Source of the DNA: Cupriavidus basilensis OR16
GTDB lineage: Bacteria; Pseudomonadota; Gammaproteobacteria; Burkholderiales; Burkholderiaceae
Assembly: GCF_000243095.1 (NCBI RefSeq)
Contig: NZ_AHJE01000012.1
Coordinates: forward strand, 98,972-162,971
Length of the DNA: 64,000 nt
Reading direction: 5' to 3'
The notes beneath the pieces are model-generated. The model made no database searches, was not told where the DNA came from, and saw only the letters and a program-made list of their open reading frames with translations. This document shows, piece by piece, positions 18,205-26,475 of the stretch. Position 1 is the first letter of the stretch, and every line of letters begins with the position of its first letter. The translations under genes and the position numbers were made by a program.

Positions 18205-18446
18205 ATCCTTTGCCTTTCGGCCTGTTGTCTCTGCTCTTCGGAGCCGCCTCGACGCATGGGTAGCACTGCGCAGGGCTGGGGCAAGTGCACGCCGGATGCC
18301 GCACGCGGAGCACAGCCGCAGGCGAGCACCGAACGGGAGAGGACGTGGCGAAGCGCACCCTTGCGCCGGGCCTGGGCAGTGCTATGCGTCGAAGAGAGGC
18401 GGCCCGAAGCGCAGAGGCAACGCGCTTAGGCCGAAGGGCAAAGGAT
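18205..18446. repeat. Long imperfect inverted repeat (hairpin), copy 2
   Basis: The arms are about 18205-18290 and 18355-18446. Blocks ATCCTTTGCC, CTCTTCGGAGCCGCCTCGAC and GTAGCACTGC in the left arm are mirrored in the right arm. The loop carries GAGCACCGAACGGG and GAGGACGTGGCGAAGCG as in copy 1. The conserved loop together with compensating arm changes between copies points to selection on a structure. It lies immediately 5' of the minus-strand gene ending at 17803. Confidence 0.75.
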
Positions 18447-18540
18447 GGGGCGCGGCTACATTGATTTCCCGCCACCAACACCGCGGCGCGGGTCCGAAGG
18501 GCCGGCGCCCTCACGTTGAGGCCGCGGCCGCGACGCTATC

Positions 18541-18680
18541 GGCAAGCGAGAGCGCGCAGCGCCGGCGTTGCCGGCGCGGAGGCGTCAGGGATAGAAGCCC
18601 GCAGGGGGCGAGACTGGCGCAGCCAGGCTCAATGCGCAGCACGAAAAGCCCGGCCGTAGCGGAGCGTAGGGAGACGCCCC
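18541..18680 (+). repeat. ICE-type intergenic repeat, copy B
   Basis: This block matches 14904-15046 in order and in most bases (AGCGCGCAGCG, CGGCGCGGAGGCGTCAGGGA, GGGGCGAGACTGGCG, GCAGCACG). It lies between the divergent hypothetical gene and the CoiA-like gene. The remaining part of 18199-18790 is GC-rich, and I see no gene in it. Confidence 0.6.
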
Positions 18681-18790
18681 CAGGGGGTAATTGCTAAGCC
18701 TGACAAGGACGGTCAGGCGCAAGCCGACCCGCTGCGTCGATTGGAGGCTCTTGGCATAATGGGGAGTCTGGACAAACAACACGGGTCGCC

Positions 18791-19603
18791 ATGCTGGTCG
18801 CATTGCTCAACGGTGCGCGCACATTCGCTGCGCTTGCTCAAAAGGGTCCGACGTACGATTGCCCCGGCTGCGGCCAGGTGGTCACGCTGAAGAAAGGCCT
18901 CAAGGTCATCCACCACTTCGCACACAAGCCGCCGGTCACCTGTACCTGGGCCAAAGGCGAGACCGCCGCGCACATGGCCGCCAAGAAACTATTCTTGGAC
19001 CACCTGCGCGCGTTGCCGCGGGTCGCGGATGTGGAATTCCCGATCGGCACGCAGCGCGCGGACGTGTATGCGCTTGGCAAGAACGGCGCCCCCTATGTCT
19101 TCGAGATGCAGCACCAACCGATCACGGAGCAGGACATCGCGCGTCGCACGCAGGATTACTTCAAGCAGGGCGCGGCGGTCACGTGGCTGCCCCTGATCGA
19201 CCTGAGCAAGCTCACCACCAAGAAGACCGCCACGGGCCACATCATCGAGCGCTACAGTCCCAAGCCCTTCGAGAAGTGGCTGCAGGGCTTCAACTTCAAG
19301 GAACTGTGGTACGTCGAGCCCTCCACGGGTCTGCTGTGGCAGGGCAAGTTCGACAAGGCGATGCTGGAGGTCGCCTACAGCGAGTGGCACGTATCCGGCG
19401 GCGGTACGGAGTCTGCCGGCGGGTACAGCCGTCCGTCGAAGCGCTGGCGCAAGCTCACGCTCACGGGGCCGTTCACCTTGGCGCAGCTCAACATCACCAC
19501 GACGCGGCGACAGTCCAGCTCGGTCGGCACGCACTTCTATCCGCAAGGCAATCGGATCGTCTTCGTCCCCAAGTCGCCCGTTCCCTCACCGCCCAAAGAA
19601 TAG
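18791..19603 (+). CDS. CoiA-like protein: zinc-finger plus nuclease-like domain
   Basis: A 270-residue protein. Residues 23-48 form a short zinc-binding-like element (CPGCGQ, followed by HHFAHKP and a later Cys). Residues 60-105 show a restriction-like core: helix TAAHMAAKKLFLDHL, strand with GTQRADVYAL and strand YVFEMQHQP, as in CoiA-family proteins that act in DNA uptake or processing. The C-terminal 120 residues are specific to ICE versions. It is the only plus-strand gene in this ICE-like tract. Active-site acids appear intact. Confidence 0.75.
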   Translation: MLVALLNGARTFAALAQKGPTYDCPGCGQVVTLKKGLKVIHHFAHKPPVTCTWAKGETAAHMAAKKLFLDHLRALPRVADVEFPIGTQRADVYALGKNGAPYVFEMQHQPITEQDIARRTQDYFKQGAAVTWLPLIDLSKLTTKKTATGHIIERYSPKPFEKWLQGFNFKELWYVEPSTGLLWQGKFDKAMLEVAYSEWHVSGGGTESAGGYSRPSKRWRKLTLTGPFTLAQLNITTTRRQSSSVGTHFYPQGNRIVFVPKSPVPSPPKE

Positions 19604-19923
19604 GCACCGCCCGCGACGAAGTGCGAGGGACCGGAATTCGTGAGACCGCATTTCCCGAAAATCAGAGACTTATCAGTTAATTCGGCCAGCGCTCTCCCAT
19701 ATTAGAACCGGGAATAGCGAGACTGCCCTGACTTGAAGCGCGAATTCGTTGGACTGCTCCGCGCCGGTTGCTCACTGTCTCTTGCCGACCCGTTGCCGCC
19801 GTTCGAGTTTCAATGACCAATGTTTGCTATGCAGCGCTTACCGGCAGATGCCCGCATGCGAGCTGACTGGATGGATGGAAAGAAACGTTTGCATAAAACC
19901 CGATGAAGGACATCTAGCGCACG
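19604..19923. other. Intergenic stretch at the right edge of the ICE-like tract
   Basis: These 320 bases separate the CoiA-like gene from the monooxygenase. I see no gene, tRNA end or convincing att core. The change from ICE-type genes to metabolic genes probably falls here, so it is the place to look for a junction. Confidence 0.4.
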
Positions 19924-21150
19924 TCATTCAATACGGTACAGGCTGCCGAAGCCCCCCCCTTGCGCTGGCGTGCTGTCGGTGCAGCTTGGCATTGGCAGGC
20001 CCTGTCCCCATCCGGCGGCCAAGACCTGCACGTCACGCACAGGATCGGACGCCTTGGCCCGCTCGTTGCGCATGCGGCAGGTTTCAGGATCGGTGGCGAA
20101 CAGCCCGCGTGCAAAGACCCGACCTTGCTCCGCTAGCTTTGCAGTTTTGGGGCTGCGGATCTTCGTGAATGCCCGAAAGGCCTCATCTAGGCAGCCGCTT
20201 GCGCCATTCAGGCACCGGGCCAAATGCCACGCATCCTCCAACGCCTGGCAGGCCCCCTGCCCCGACGTCGGCAATGGCGCGTGTGCGGCATCCCCAACCA
20301 GCAGTACATTTGCCCGACTCCATGTATGCAGCGGCTCCAGGTCATGCACCGCAATCAGCCGGACGGCATTTGCGGGCGTGGCACGGATGATATGCGAGAC
20401 CGGTTCGGGCCATCCCGCGAACAGATCTTCGACCTCCTTGCGTATATCTGCGGTCGGGATGGTTTCAGATAGGGGCCGAGCCTGGGCCGCAGCCCAATAC
20501 ACCAGTTGGGGTCGAATCGCGACGCAACCAAAGCGCTCGCCCGCCCCCCAGAAATCCTGAATCGAAATATCGTCCACTAGCGCATGCTGCCCCTGAGCTA
20601 CGCCAATCCAGTTCACGAAGCCCTGATAGACAGGTGTGTTGTCACCCGCGACAAACTTGCGCGCCACAGAATCCATGCGGCCGTCGGCGCCAATGAGCAG
20701 ATCCGGGCGGATGCTCGCACCGTTCTCGAAATGGGCCACAGCCCTGCCATTGGCATCCAGCTCAATCCGCACCGCCCGGTGTCCGAACTCCACCGGTATC
20801 CTGGCCCGGGCTACATGATCTAGTAACACCTCCTGCAAGTGCCGGCGTAGCACCGTGTAGGTCGGGTATCCCATCGTCCGGTCCAGCAAGGCAATATCGA
20901 GGCCTCCCAATGCATTGCCCACAGCATCCTGGCGGTGCATTGTTAGCGGTCGACCACCAATGGCGTCGATGTCTTGCAATAGCCCCAGTTCTTCCAGCAC
21001 AAAGCTGGCATTGGGCCAAAGCGTCACGCCGGCCCCCATGGTTGCCGGCTCCGCTCGGCGCTCATAGACCCGAGGGTTGTAACCCTGCTTGCGCAAAGCC
21101 AATGCCACGCTCAGGCCCGCGATGCCGCCGCCAAGTATTCCAATTTCCAC
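19924..21150 (-). CDS. FAD-dependent monooxygenase (salicylate-hydroxylase-like)
   Basis: A 408-residue group A flavin monooxygenase. The N-terminal dinucleotide fold (GILGGGIAGLSVALAL), the DG motif (LIGADGRMDSVAR) and the FAD-ribityl GD motif (LLVGDAAHAPLPTSGQG) are intact. It should hydroxylate an aromatic substrate using NAD(P)H and O2 in the cytoplasm. I prefer the GTG at 21150, which has GGAGAG 7 bases upstream, over the longer frame from 21186. It is divergent from a LysR gene 139 bp away, its likely regulator. No other pathway gene is nearby, so it looks like a translocated fragment of a catabolic cluster. Confidence 0.88.
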   Translation of the reverse strand: MEIGILGGGIAGLSVALALRKQGYNPRVYERRAEPATMGAGVTLWPNASFVLEELGLLQDIDAIGGRPLTMHRQDAVGNALGGLDIALLDRTMGYPTYTVLRRHLQEVLLDHVARARIPVEFGHRAVRIELDANGRAVAHFENGASIRPDLLIGADGRMDSVARKFVAGDNTPVYQGFVNWIGVAQGQHALVDDISIQDFWGAGERFGCVAIRPQLVYWAAAQARPLSETIPTADIRKEVEDLFAGWPEPVSHIIRATPANAVRLIAVHDLEPLHTWSRANVLLVGDAAHAPLPTSGQGACQALEDAWHLARCLNGASGCLDEAFRAFTKIRSPKTAKLAEQGRVFARGLFATDPETCRMRNERAKASDPVRDVQVLAAGWGQGLPMPSCTDSTPAQGGGFGSLYRIE

Positions 21151-21289
21151 GTTGAATCTCTCCTGTCCATACGGTGCCCGATGCACGGCTCACCGTTTCG
21201 CATCGTGCAAAATGGCATCTTAGATTTCGTCATTAAAGAGAACTAGCGTGTAAAAATGGAAGGCTTTCATACCTAAAACGGGATAATCA

Positions 21290-22168
21290 ATGCGCGATGG
21301 ACTCGATCTGAATACGGTCCGTGTCTACACGGCAGTTGTTGATGAGCAGAGCTTTGCTGGCGCATCGCGTCTGTTGGCCATCCCCTCGTCCAACGTCAGC
21401 CGCCATGTCGCTGCGCTGGAGCGCAGACTCGGCGTGCGCCTGCTGGAGCGAAGCACCCGCCACCTGCGTATGACGGAAGCCGGTCGACTGCTCTACGAAC
21501 GCGCCAAGCCCTTGCTCGATACTCTGCTCTCTACGCAGGAAGAGCTTGGTGCGGTACAGCGCGAACTGCGTGGTCCTCTGAAAATGTGCATGCCCGGCGA
21601 AGCGCCAAGGCTGCTGGCTCCCATCCTCGCCGAATTCTGTAGCCTCCATCCAGGCATCGAGCTGGAATGCGATACCCGGATGACCGGACTGGAAGTGCTT
21701 CGAGAGGACGTTGACCTTTCCATCGTCTTCCACGGGGGCCATCAGGAGGACAGTGCCTTCATCACCCGCGAACTCGCCACACTGCCCAGTATCGTGGTTG
21801 CTGCACCCTCCTTGCTGGCCAGGACCGGCATGCCACGCCACGTGTCCGAGCTGAAGTCTCTGCCCTGTATCACCACCCTCAGTGCGCTGAAGGGCCAGCC
21901 CTGGCAGTTTCAGGACGCAGCAGGCGAAATCGTCAAAGTGCCGGTACGCAGCCGCTACCGCGTCAACAGCGGGGAATTGGCCGTGGCAGGCGCACGCCAA
22001 GGCATCGGCTTCGCGATTGTGGCGGCCTATCCCTGCCAGGGGTTGGGGGCATACAGCCATCGCCATTCCGTGACTGCGCGTGTTCGGGCGCTGCTGGAAT
22101 TGATACAGGTACGGTTGGCTGGATCGGCGAGCCTTCCCATGGACCCCAGACCGCGTGGGACGGTTTAG
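21290..22168 (+). CDS. LysR-family transcriptional regulator with shortened C-terminal domain
   Basis: A 292-residue LysR-type regulator. Residues 5-65 give the winged helix (AGASRLLAIPSSNVSRHVAA, then LLERSTRHLRMTEAG). The effector domain follows normally to GIGFAIVAAYPCQ. The next residues jump to AYSHRHSVTARVRALLELI, omitting some 15-25 residues that normally link these segments; an in-frame internal loss is likely. It is divergent from the monooxygenase and probably controls it; a defective effector domain could leave that control altered. Confidence 0.85.
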   Translation: MRDGLDLNTVRVYTAVVDEQSFAGASRLLAIPSSNVSRHVAALERRLGVRLLERSTRHLRMTEAGRLLYERAKPLLDTLLSTQEELGAVQRELRGPLKMCMPGEAPRLLAPILAEFCSLHPGIELECDTRMTGLEVLREDVDLSIVFHGGHQEDSAFITRELATLPSIVVAAPSLLARTGMPRHVSELKSLPCITTLSALKGQPWQFQDAAGEIVKVPVRSRYRVNSGELAVAGARQGIGFAIVAAYPCQGLGAYSHRHSVTARVRALLELIQVRLAGSASLPMDPRPRGTV

Positions 22169-22249
22169 GATCGAAGTGGCGCGCCGGGCTCAAAGTGGAA
22201 TTTCTCGGAGCGTAAGCAGTTGCTCGGCATGACTTTTTCAACGTCCGCT

Positions 22250-22473
22250 TCTGGCCGACAGCGGCCGTGCGCTGTCCCGGCGCCAAACCTGGGCTTCTTG
22301 AGCATACAACCGTTTCGGCCGCACCCTCCAAGCCGCCGAGAAGAGGTCGAAATCGACTATGGCCCTTACCCTGGAGCAGCCTCGCCCGCATCAGCTGCAC
22401 GGCAATCCAGCTAATTCCGGATTTCCAGTCCAGCAAACCGGTATGTAGTCCAGCTAATTCTGGTTTCCTACAG
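22250..22473 (+). mobile_element. IS-like terminal remnant, plus-strand copy
   Basis: This contains the same ordered blocks as 7561-7721 in inverse orientation: CTGGCCGACAGCGG, GTCCCGGCGCC, GGAGCAGCC, GGCAATCC and two GTCCAGCTAATTC(C/T)GG repeats, ending at TTTCCTACAG. About 60 bases between the second and third blocks are absent from the 7.6-kb copy. No transposase frame is intact. The bases from 22169 to 22249 show nothing recognisable. Confidence 0.5.
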
Positions 22474-22517
22474 AAGGGGCCGCCCCACAAGCGCGGTTTT
22501 CGAGGAAAGCAGTATGA

Positions 22518-22537
22518 TACTGTATATCCATACAGTA
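22518..22537 (+). promoter_or_regulatory. LexA (SOS) operator
   Basis: The 20-base site TACTGTATATCCATACAGTA matches the proteobacterial LexA consensus (CTGT, eight A/T-rich bases, ACAG) at both half-sites and at both flanking TA/TA positions. It ends 14 bases before the ATG at 22552, where LexA binding would block transcription or initiation. It indicates that the four-gene run ending in the SRAP gene is DNA-damage inducible. Confidence 0.85.
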
Positions 22538-22551
22538 CTTTTTGCCTCCCT

Positions 22552-22815
22552 ATGAAATCCGAATCTGCAGCTTGCCCCGTCTGCCAGGCCGCGGCCGAAC
22601 GCACGTGCCAGCGTGGCGGCCAGGGGTTCCGATACACCTGCCCTATCTGCAGCACCTATGCAGTAACGTCCGCCCTACTGGGCTGCAACACCCGGCTGCC
22701 AGGCTCGGCCCGGGGCGACTTGGCCCGCCTGCGTGCTTACGGGTACCAGCCATTCGTCGAATTCAATGCCTGTGAGGGCATTCGAATCGGCCCGTCCAAG
22801 TCGTCCAGAAGCTGA
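22552..22815 (+). CDS. Small Cys-rich protein, first gene of SOS operon
   Basis: An 87-residue protein with CPVCQ, a single Cys (TCQRG) and TCPICS, plus a later GCN; spacing suggests a zinc ribbon. The C-terminal half (ARGDLARLRAYGYQPFVEF) is helical. The ATG is placed directly behind the LexA operator. I do not recognise a named family. Nine bases separate it from the next gene, supporting an operon. Confidence 0.65.
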   Translation: MKSESAACPVCQAAAERTCQRGGQGFRYTCPICSTYAVTSALLGCNTRLPGSARGDLARLRAYGYQPFVEFNACEGIRIGPSKSSRS

Positions 22816-22824
22816 TCCAGCGCC

Positions 22825-23110
22825 ATGCCCCACCCCGATACTCCCGAAAACTGGATCCGCGCGCTGCGTCACGCCATGCGCGGTGGTACGCCGGATCTCT
22901 ATGGCGATCCCTTCCGCACACGGTATTTCATCCTTGACCCCAACGGCCAGCCCGTGGTGGAACTGGAGCAGCGTGTTCACCTCGACTTTCTCACCGGCTG
23001 GTTCAAACGCTTCGTTCTTCTTCACATCGGCGACCTGGGCGGAAGCACAGGACAAACACCGACGCGTAGCGGAGAAGGCCATGCGCGTGCTGCCGCGCGT
23101 GGCTCAGTGA
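22825..23110 (+). pseudogene. Small SOS-operon protein, apparent one-base frameshift
   Basis: The frame from the ATG at 22825 reads MPHPDTPENWIRALRHAMRG to FVLLHIGDL; beyond that the plausible protein continues one frame over as AEAQDKHRRVAEKAM and stops at 23108-23110. Removing one G from the GGG at 23038-23040 restores a single protein of about 95 residues. As written, the frame instead runs on into the next gene, giving an artificial 208-residue fusion. Family unknown. Confidence 0.6.
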
Positions 23111-23115
23111 TCGCC

Positions 23116-23451
23116 ATGGCACCCAAGTTTCCCGTCGGCCCGGACGGCCGATACGAATACCCGAAGCTATCCGCCGGCCAGCTCCGTGCGATCTACGAGC
23201 GAAACCCCTGCCCCGAGGTCCGGGACCTGCTCTGGGAGATCCACCGCTTGCGGATTCTGCTGCTGTGCGCCAACCAGTTGCAGAAGGCCTACGACTGCGG
23301 CTGCCACGTGTCGCACATGCAGATCCTGGAGAAGTTCCGTGCCGACATCTGCGGCGAGCCCTGCATCGAGGAGCGCGAGGCCTGGGAACGGGAGTTCTTC
23401 GGGCCGCTGCGGCAAAGCGTCTACACTCGCAACAAGAACCGGAGGGACTAG
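23116..23451 (+). CDS. Hypothetical protein upstream of SRAP gene
   Basis: A 111-residue soluble protein starting MAPKFPVGPDGRYEYPKLS, with a helical centre (PEVRDLLWEIHRLRILLLCA) and Cys pairs around YDCGCHVSH and ADICGEPC that may bind a metal. It stops 2 bases before the SRAP start. It is part of the LexA-controlled run. I do not know a function; the association suggests DNA-damage tolerance. Confidence 0.6.
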   Translation: MAPKFPVGPDGRYEYPKLSAGQLRAIYERNPCPEVRDLLWEIHRLRILLLCANQLQKAYDCGCHVSHMQILEKFRADICGEPCIEEREAWEREFFGPLRQSVYTRNKNRRD

Positions 23452-23453
23452 CC

Positions 23454-24110
23454 GTGTGCAATAACTACGCCCCTGTCCAGCGACAGCTGCTGCGCGATGT
23501 CTACGGCGTCGAGCCGCCGCCGCTGGACTATCCGAAGGAAACTTGGCCGGACTATCCGGCGCCAATCATCGTGAGCAATGGCAGCGCCCGCCAGGCGCTG
23601 GTTGGCACCTTCGGCATGGTCCCCAAGGCACGTATCCCACCCGGCGTGGCCAAGTTCGACACAACCAACGCACGATCAGAGACGGTCGGCGAGAAGCGGT
23701 CTTTCTCGGGGCCGTGGAAGAAGGGCCAGCTCTGCCTCGTACCGGCCAGCGCGTTCTATGAACCCAACTACGAGAGCGGGCCCAAGTCGGTCCGCTGGCG
23801 GATCTGGCTGAAGGATGAGCCCGAATTCGCGATCGCGGGGCTGTGGCGGGCCTGGCCAGGCGAGGCTGGCGCCGAGGTCTTCAGCTTTACTATGCTGACC
23901 ATCAACTCGGACAAACACCCACTGATGAACCGCTTCCATGCCCCAGGCAAGGAAAAACGGATGATCGTCATCGTACCGCGGGCGGAATGGGACGACTGGC
24001 TGGGCTGCCGAGATCCGGAGCGGGCACGCAGCTTCATGCGGCCCTACCCGCCCGACTTCATGGCTGCAGAGCCTGCGCCGCGCGCACCGCAGGCAAAGGC
24101 TGCCGAGTAG
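23454..24110 (+). CDS. SRAP (HMCES/YedK-type) abasic-site cross-linking protein
   Basis: A 218-residue SOS-response-associated peptidase-family protein. The start is the GTG at 23454, decided by the next codon: Cys2 (MCNNYAP) is the catalytic residue that becomes the N-terminus and forms a thiazolidine with abasic sites. The other family residues are present: Asn in TTNARSE, Glu in ASAFYEP, and His in NRFHAPGKEKRM. GGAGGG lies 8 bases upstream. Members shield abasic sites in single-stranded DNA. The last 20 residues are Ala/Pro-rich. Confidence 0.92.
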   Translation: MCNNYAPVQRQLLRDVYGVEPPPLDYPKETWPDYPAPIIVSNGSARQALVGTFGMVPKARIPPGVAKFDTTNARSETVGEKRSFSGPWKKGQLCLVPASAFYEPNYESGPKSVRWRIWLKDEPEFAIAGLWRAWPGEAGAEVFSFTMLTINSDKHPLMNRFHAPGKEKRMIVIVPRAEWDDWLGCRDPERARSFMRPYPPDFMAAEPAPRAPQAKAAE

Positions 24111-24257
24111 CGTCCCATGCGCGCGCGCCGGCGCCGAAGCTGGCGGACCTCTCCCCCATGCTGCTGTGAGAACGAAAGACCGTTCCGCGCGGGGACGGCT
24201 GGCATTTCGAGATCAAGTGCAAATATGTACCCCAACCTGTTGCATTTCTTGCATCGC

Positions 24258-24277
24258 CGGCCCCACGTGAGGGGCCG
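24258..24277 (+). terminator. Probable terminator after SRAP gene
   Basis: GGCCCC, a six-base loop and GGGGCC form a perfect 6-bp GC stem, extended by one pair, followed by TTGCGTTT. The T-tract is interrupted, so it may be a weak intrinsic terminator. It lies about 150 bases after the SRAP stop and ahead of the convergent AbiU2-like gene. Confidence 0.4.
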
Positions 24278-24347
24278 TTGCGTTTGATGAAGGGGGGTGT
24301 TGTGATTGAGCCATTGCCCCCATGCGGACAGCGAAGAGTCAGCGCTC

Positions 24348-25067
24348 TTACCCCAGCGAAGGGCGCCTGAAGTTCGGATGGCCTTCCGTTCGTTCACCCC
24401 TTGCGGCTGCCCAAAAAAAGCTGGCATGGTGTCGGTAGACGCCAGCAGCGTCGGTAGCAATTTCGAAGGCATGCCCCATCACCAAGGAAAGCAATCGAAC
24501 AATTTCTAACGTGTCCTGGTAGAACGTTTCGATTTGCTCCTCAGTTGCTTCCGCTCCTGGCGCGCTAGCTGGCTGCCCAGTCTGCCTATGCGCGAGCCGT
24601 TCGTGTCTGATCGCCCTCAGGCTTTCGAGAATCGACGATCCATCGCCTTTCTCGAGGTATTTGCGGACAAGGCGCAAGATCTCATCGCGCTTTGGCTCCA
24701 GAGCGCTTCGCATGTCTCCAATTGGATCAGGTCCAATGTTGATCCGGGCCGCACGCGCATGAACCAACGCTTCAAAACATTTTTTGCTGCGCAATACTTC
24801 GGCGATAGCTGTTAGCCTCACCGCACGCTTGTCCTTATCCCACACGCGCATCAGCGCCATAAGGACCTCCCGCCGAAGGGCCATCCGAATAATCTGGAAG
24901 GAATGCGTGGCGAAAGATGTCCCCATACGCTCATGCAGCTCTACATCGTAAGCCGCTGGCTTCCAGTTTTCATGAAACATCACCGCCAGCATCACCTCGT
25001 CCTGCGCGGCTTGCACCGATAGTCTCAACTGCTCCAGCTCCGCCTGCACATCCATTTCATTTTCCAT
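24348..25067 (-). CDS. AbiU2/HEPN-like protein
   Basis: A 239-residue predicted all-helical protein. The segment ESLRAIRHERLAHRQTG fits the RhxxxxxH-type motif of HEPN-family ribonucleases, and the overall pattern resembles AbiU2-type domains of abortive-infection loci. The first 30 residues form an acidic helix. It is monocistronic and convergent with the SOS operon. A nuclease role would depend on the R/H pair; this assignment rests on motif and pattern only. Confidence 0.55.
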   Translation of the reverse strand: MENEMDVQAELEQLRLSVQAAQDEVMLAVMFHENWKPAAYDVELHERMGTSFATHSFQIIRMALRREVLMALMRVWDKDKRAVRLTAIAEVLRSKKCFEALVHARAARINIGPDPIGDMRSALEPKRDEILRLVRKYLEKGDGSSILESLRAIRHERLAHRQTGQPASAPGAEATEEQIETFYQDTLEIVRLLSLVMGHAFEIATDAAGVYRHHASFFWAAARGERTEGHPNFRRPSLG

Positions 25068-25150
25068 TCTTCGCTCGGCATCGACTTTCCCACCGCATAT
25101 TATGAATCCCGGCAGTCAGTCGAACGCAACACCTCCAGAGATACCTATAA

Positions 25151-25645
25151 AAGTACGACGGTTACAGGATGCTGGCCACCACCGGCCAGGTCGAATTGCA
25201 GTCGAGCGGCGGGGTCAATGCGACGAAGTGGTTCCCCGAGCTGGGCGACGCTCTGTCCGCCCTGCCTGCTGGGAACATCGTGGACGGGGAGGTCTGCGTT
25301 CTCTCCGATCTCGGAATCAGCGACTTCAACCGGGTGCACCGTCGCGCCCTGCGTCGTGGCTGGTACGTGGGAGCGGACCAGGTCGCCTATTGCATCTTCG
25401 ACCTGATCGTTGGCGGAGGGCGAGATCTGCGGGCCCAGCCCATCGAGGAGCGCAAGTCCGCGCTCAAAAAGCTTCTGGCCGAACCGCCTCCCAGCCTGCT
25501 ATATGTCCAGGACGTCGACGATGGGGAATGGCTCTATGACAAAGCGGGCTGGCAGCACTCACCAGGTCGGCGTGCGCTCGCGCGACTGGTGAAGATCAAA
25601 CGCCCCGGCGCCGTGCCGCCGCAGCGCTTCCAGCGTTCAGACAGC
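25151..25645 (+). pseudogene. ATP-dependent DNA ligase fragment
   Basis: Directly after an in-frame TAA (25148-25150) the sequence reads KYDGYRML, the KxDGxR nucleotidyl-lysine motif, then GEVCVLSDLGISDFNRVH and the IVDGEV-type motif, up to VKIKRPGAVPPQRF. The adenylation-domain N-terminus is missing. In addition, about 25 residues before VKIKRPG are scrambled by a deletion with frameshift (the expected VRSRDW is in another frame). There is no OB-fold domain. It is a dead remnant, probably left when the neighbouring AT-rich operon inserted. Confidence 0.7.
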
Positions 25646-25971
25646 TGTCTGCAGGCCGGAAGATGCCCTATTTTCGCGTACGCGAAAACAGCTTGCGTAT
25701 CTCGGCGCTCCGCCGGCGCGCGCCTGGCGTGGCATGCCCCAATTTCACTACATTGAAATGGAAAAACGGTACTTCTTTTGACGCGCAGGACGGAGGCAAG
25801 CGATGCGCGGACGGTAACTATCGTTAAAATTCCAGCAAAGCAGCGAGTCAGGCGATCTGCGTGTATGATATGGACACAATCACATACCCATTTCGTACTG
25901 TTATTTAATCAATGCTGTAGTGCTATATCAGTGCGTCTAGCCTTATCATTTTAGCGAAATTACTATTATAC

Positions 25972-26466
25972 ATGGCACAGGAACGCTTCTGGAAAGAGCT
26001 CTATCAACTCAAGGTTCACATCAATTATCTAGAGGCTTATATTAATGATGCCGAAAGGTGCGACCGCGCTATAAAAATATTCATGGCTATTGCCTCAAGC
26101 GCAAGTATCGGGGCATGGGTGATTTGGAAAGATTTCTCAGTTTTGTGGGCGTCAATTATTGCGGCGTCTCAAGTTGTCTCTGCTGTGGCCCCCCACCTAC
26201 CTTTCAAGCACCGATTGAATGCATATTCATCGGTGCTACACGAATTTGAGGAGCTGTTTATTCAGGCCGAGTCGAAGTGGCCAGAAATAGCAGCGGGAAA
26301 GCTTAGCGATGAGGAAATTAACAAGGCAAGAACAAATATTCGGCTGCAGAAGCATAAGATACTGAAAAAATATCTATCATCCAGCGTGATTCCAGAAAGC
26401 AAGGAAAAGTCCGGAAAGGCCGAATCTCTTGCCCTGGATTATTTCTCAACATTTTACCCAATATAG
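25972..26466 (+). CDS. SLATT-like two-transmembrane protein, candidate effector
   Basis: A 164-residue protein. Residues 1-33 form an amphipathic helix, residues about 34-51 and 57-75 are membrane segments (FMAIASSASIGAWVIW, then SIIAASQVVSAVAP), and the rest is a long charged helix. This layout is that of SLATT-type proteins, proposed pore-forming or membrane-perturbing effectors in nucleotide-signalling defence loci. The base composition is far more AT-rich than the neighbourhood, as for the three following genes. The preceding 200 bases are AT-rich and likely hold the operon promoter. It stops 9 bases before the next gene. Confidence 0.65.
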   Translation: MAQERFWKELYQLKVHINYLEAYINDAERCDRAIKIFMAIASSASIGAWVIWKDFSVLWASIIAASQVVSAVAPHLPFKHRLNAYSSVLHEFEELFIQAESKWPEIAAGKLSDEEINKARTNIRLQKHKILKKYLSSSVIPESKEKSGKAESLALDYFSTFYPI

Positions 26467-26475
26467 GGAAAAAAG

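Noticed and set aside
22825..23451. Single 208-residue protein
   Set aside because: The middle 25 residues are unnatural, while another frame gives a good ending and stop just before a well-placed ATG; two genes with one extra G explain it better.
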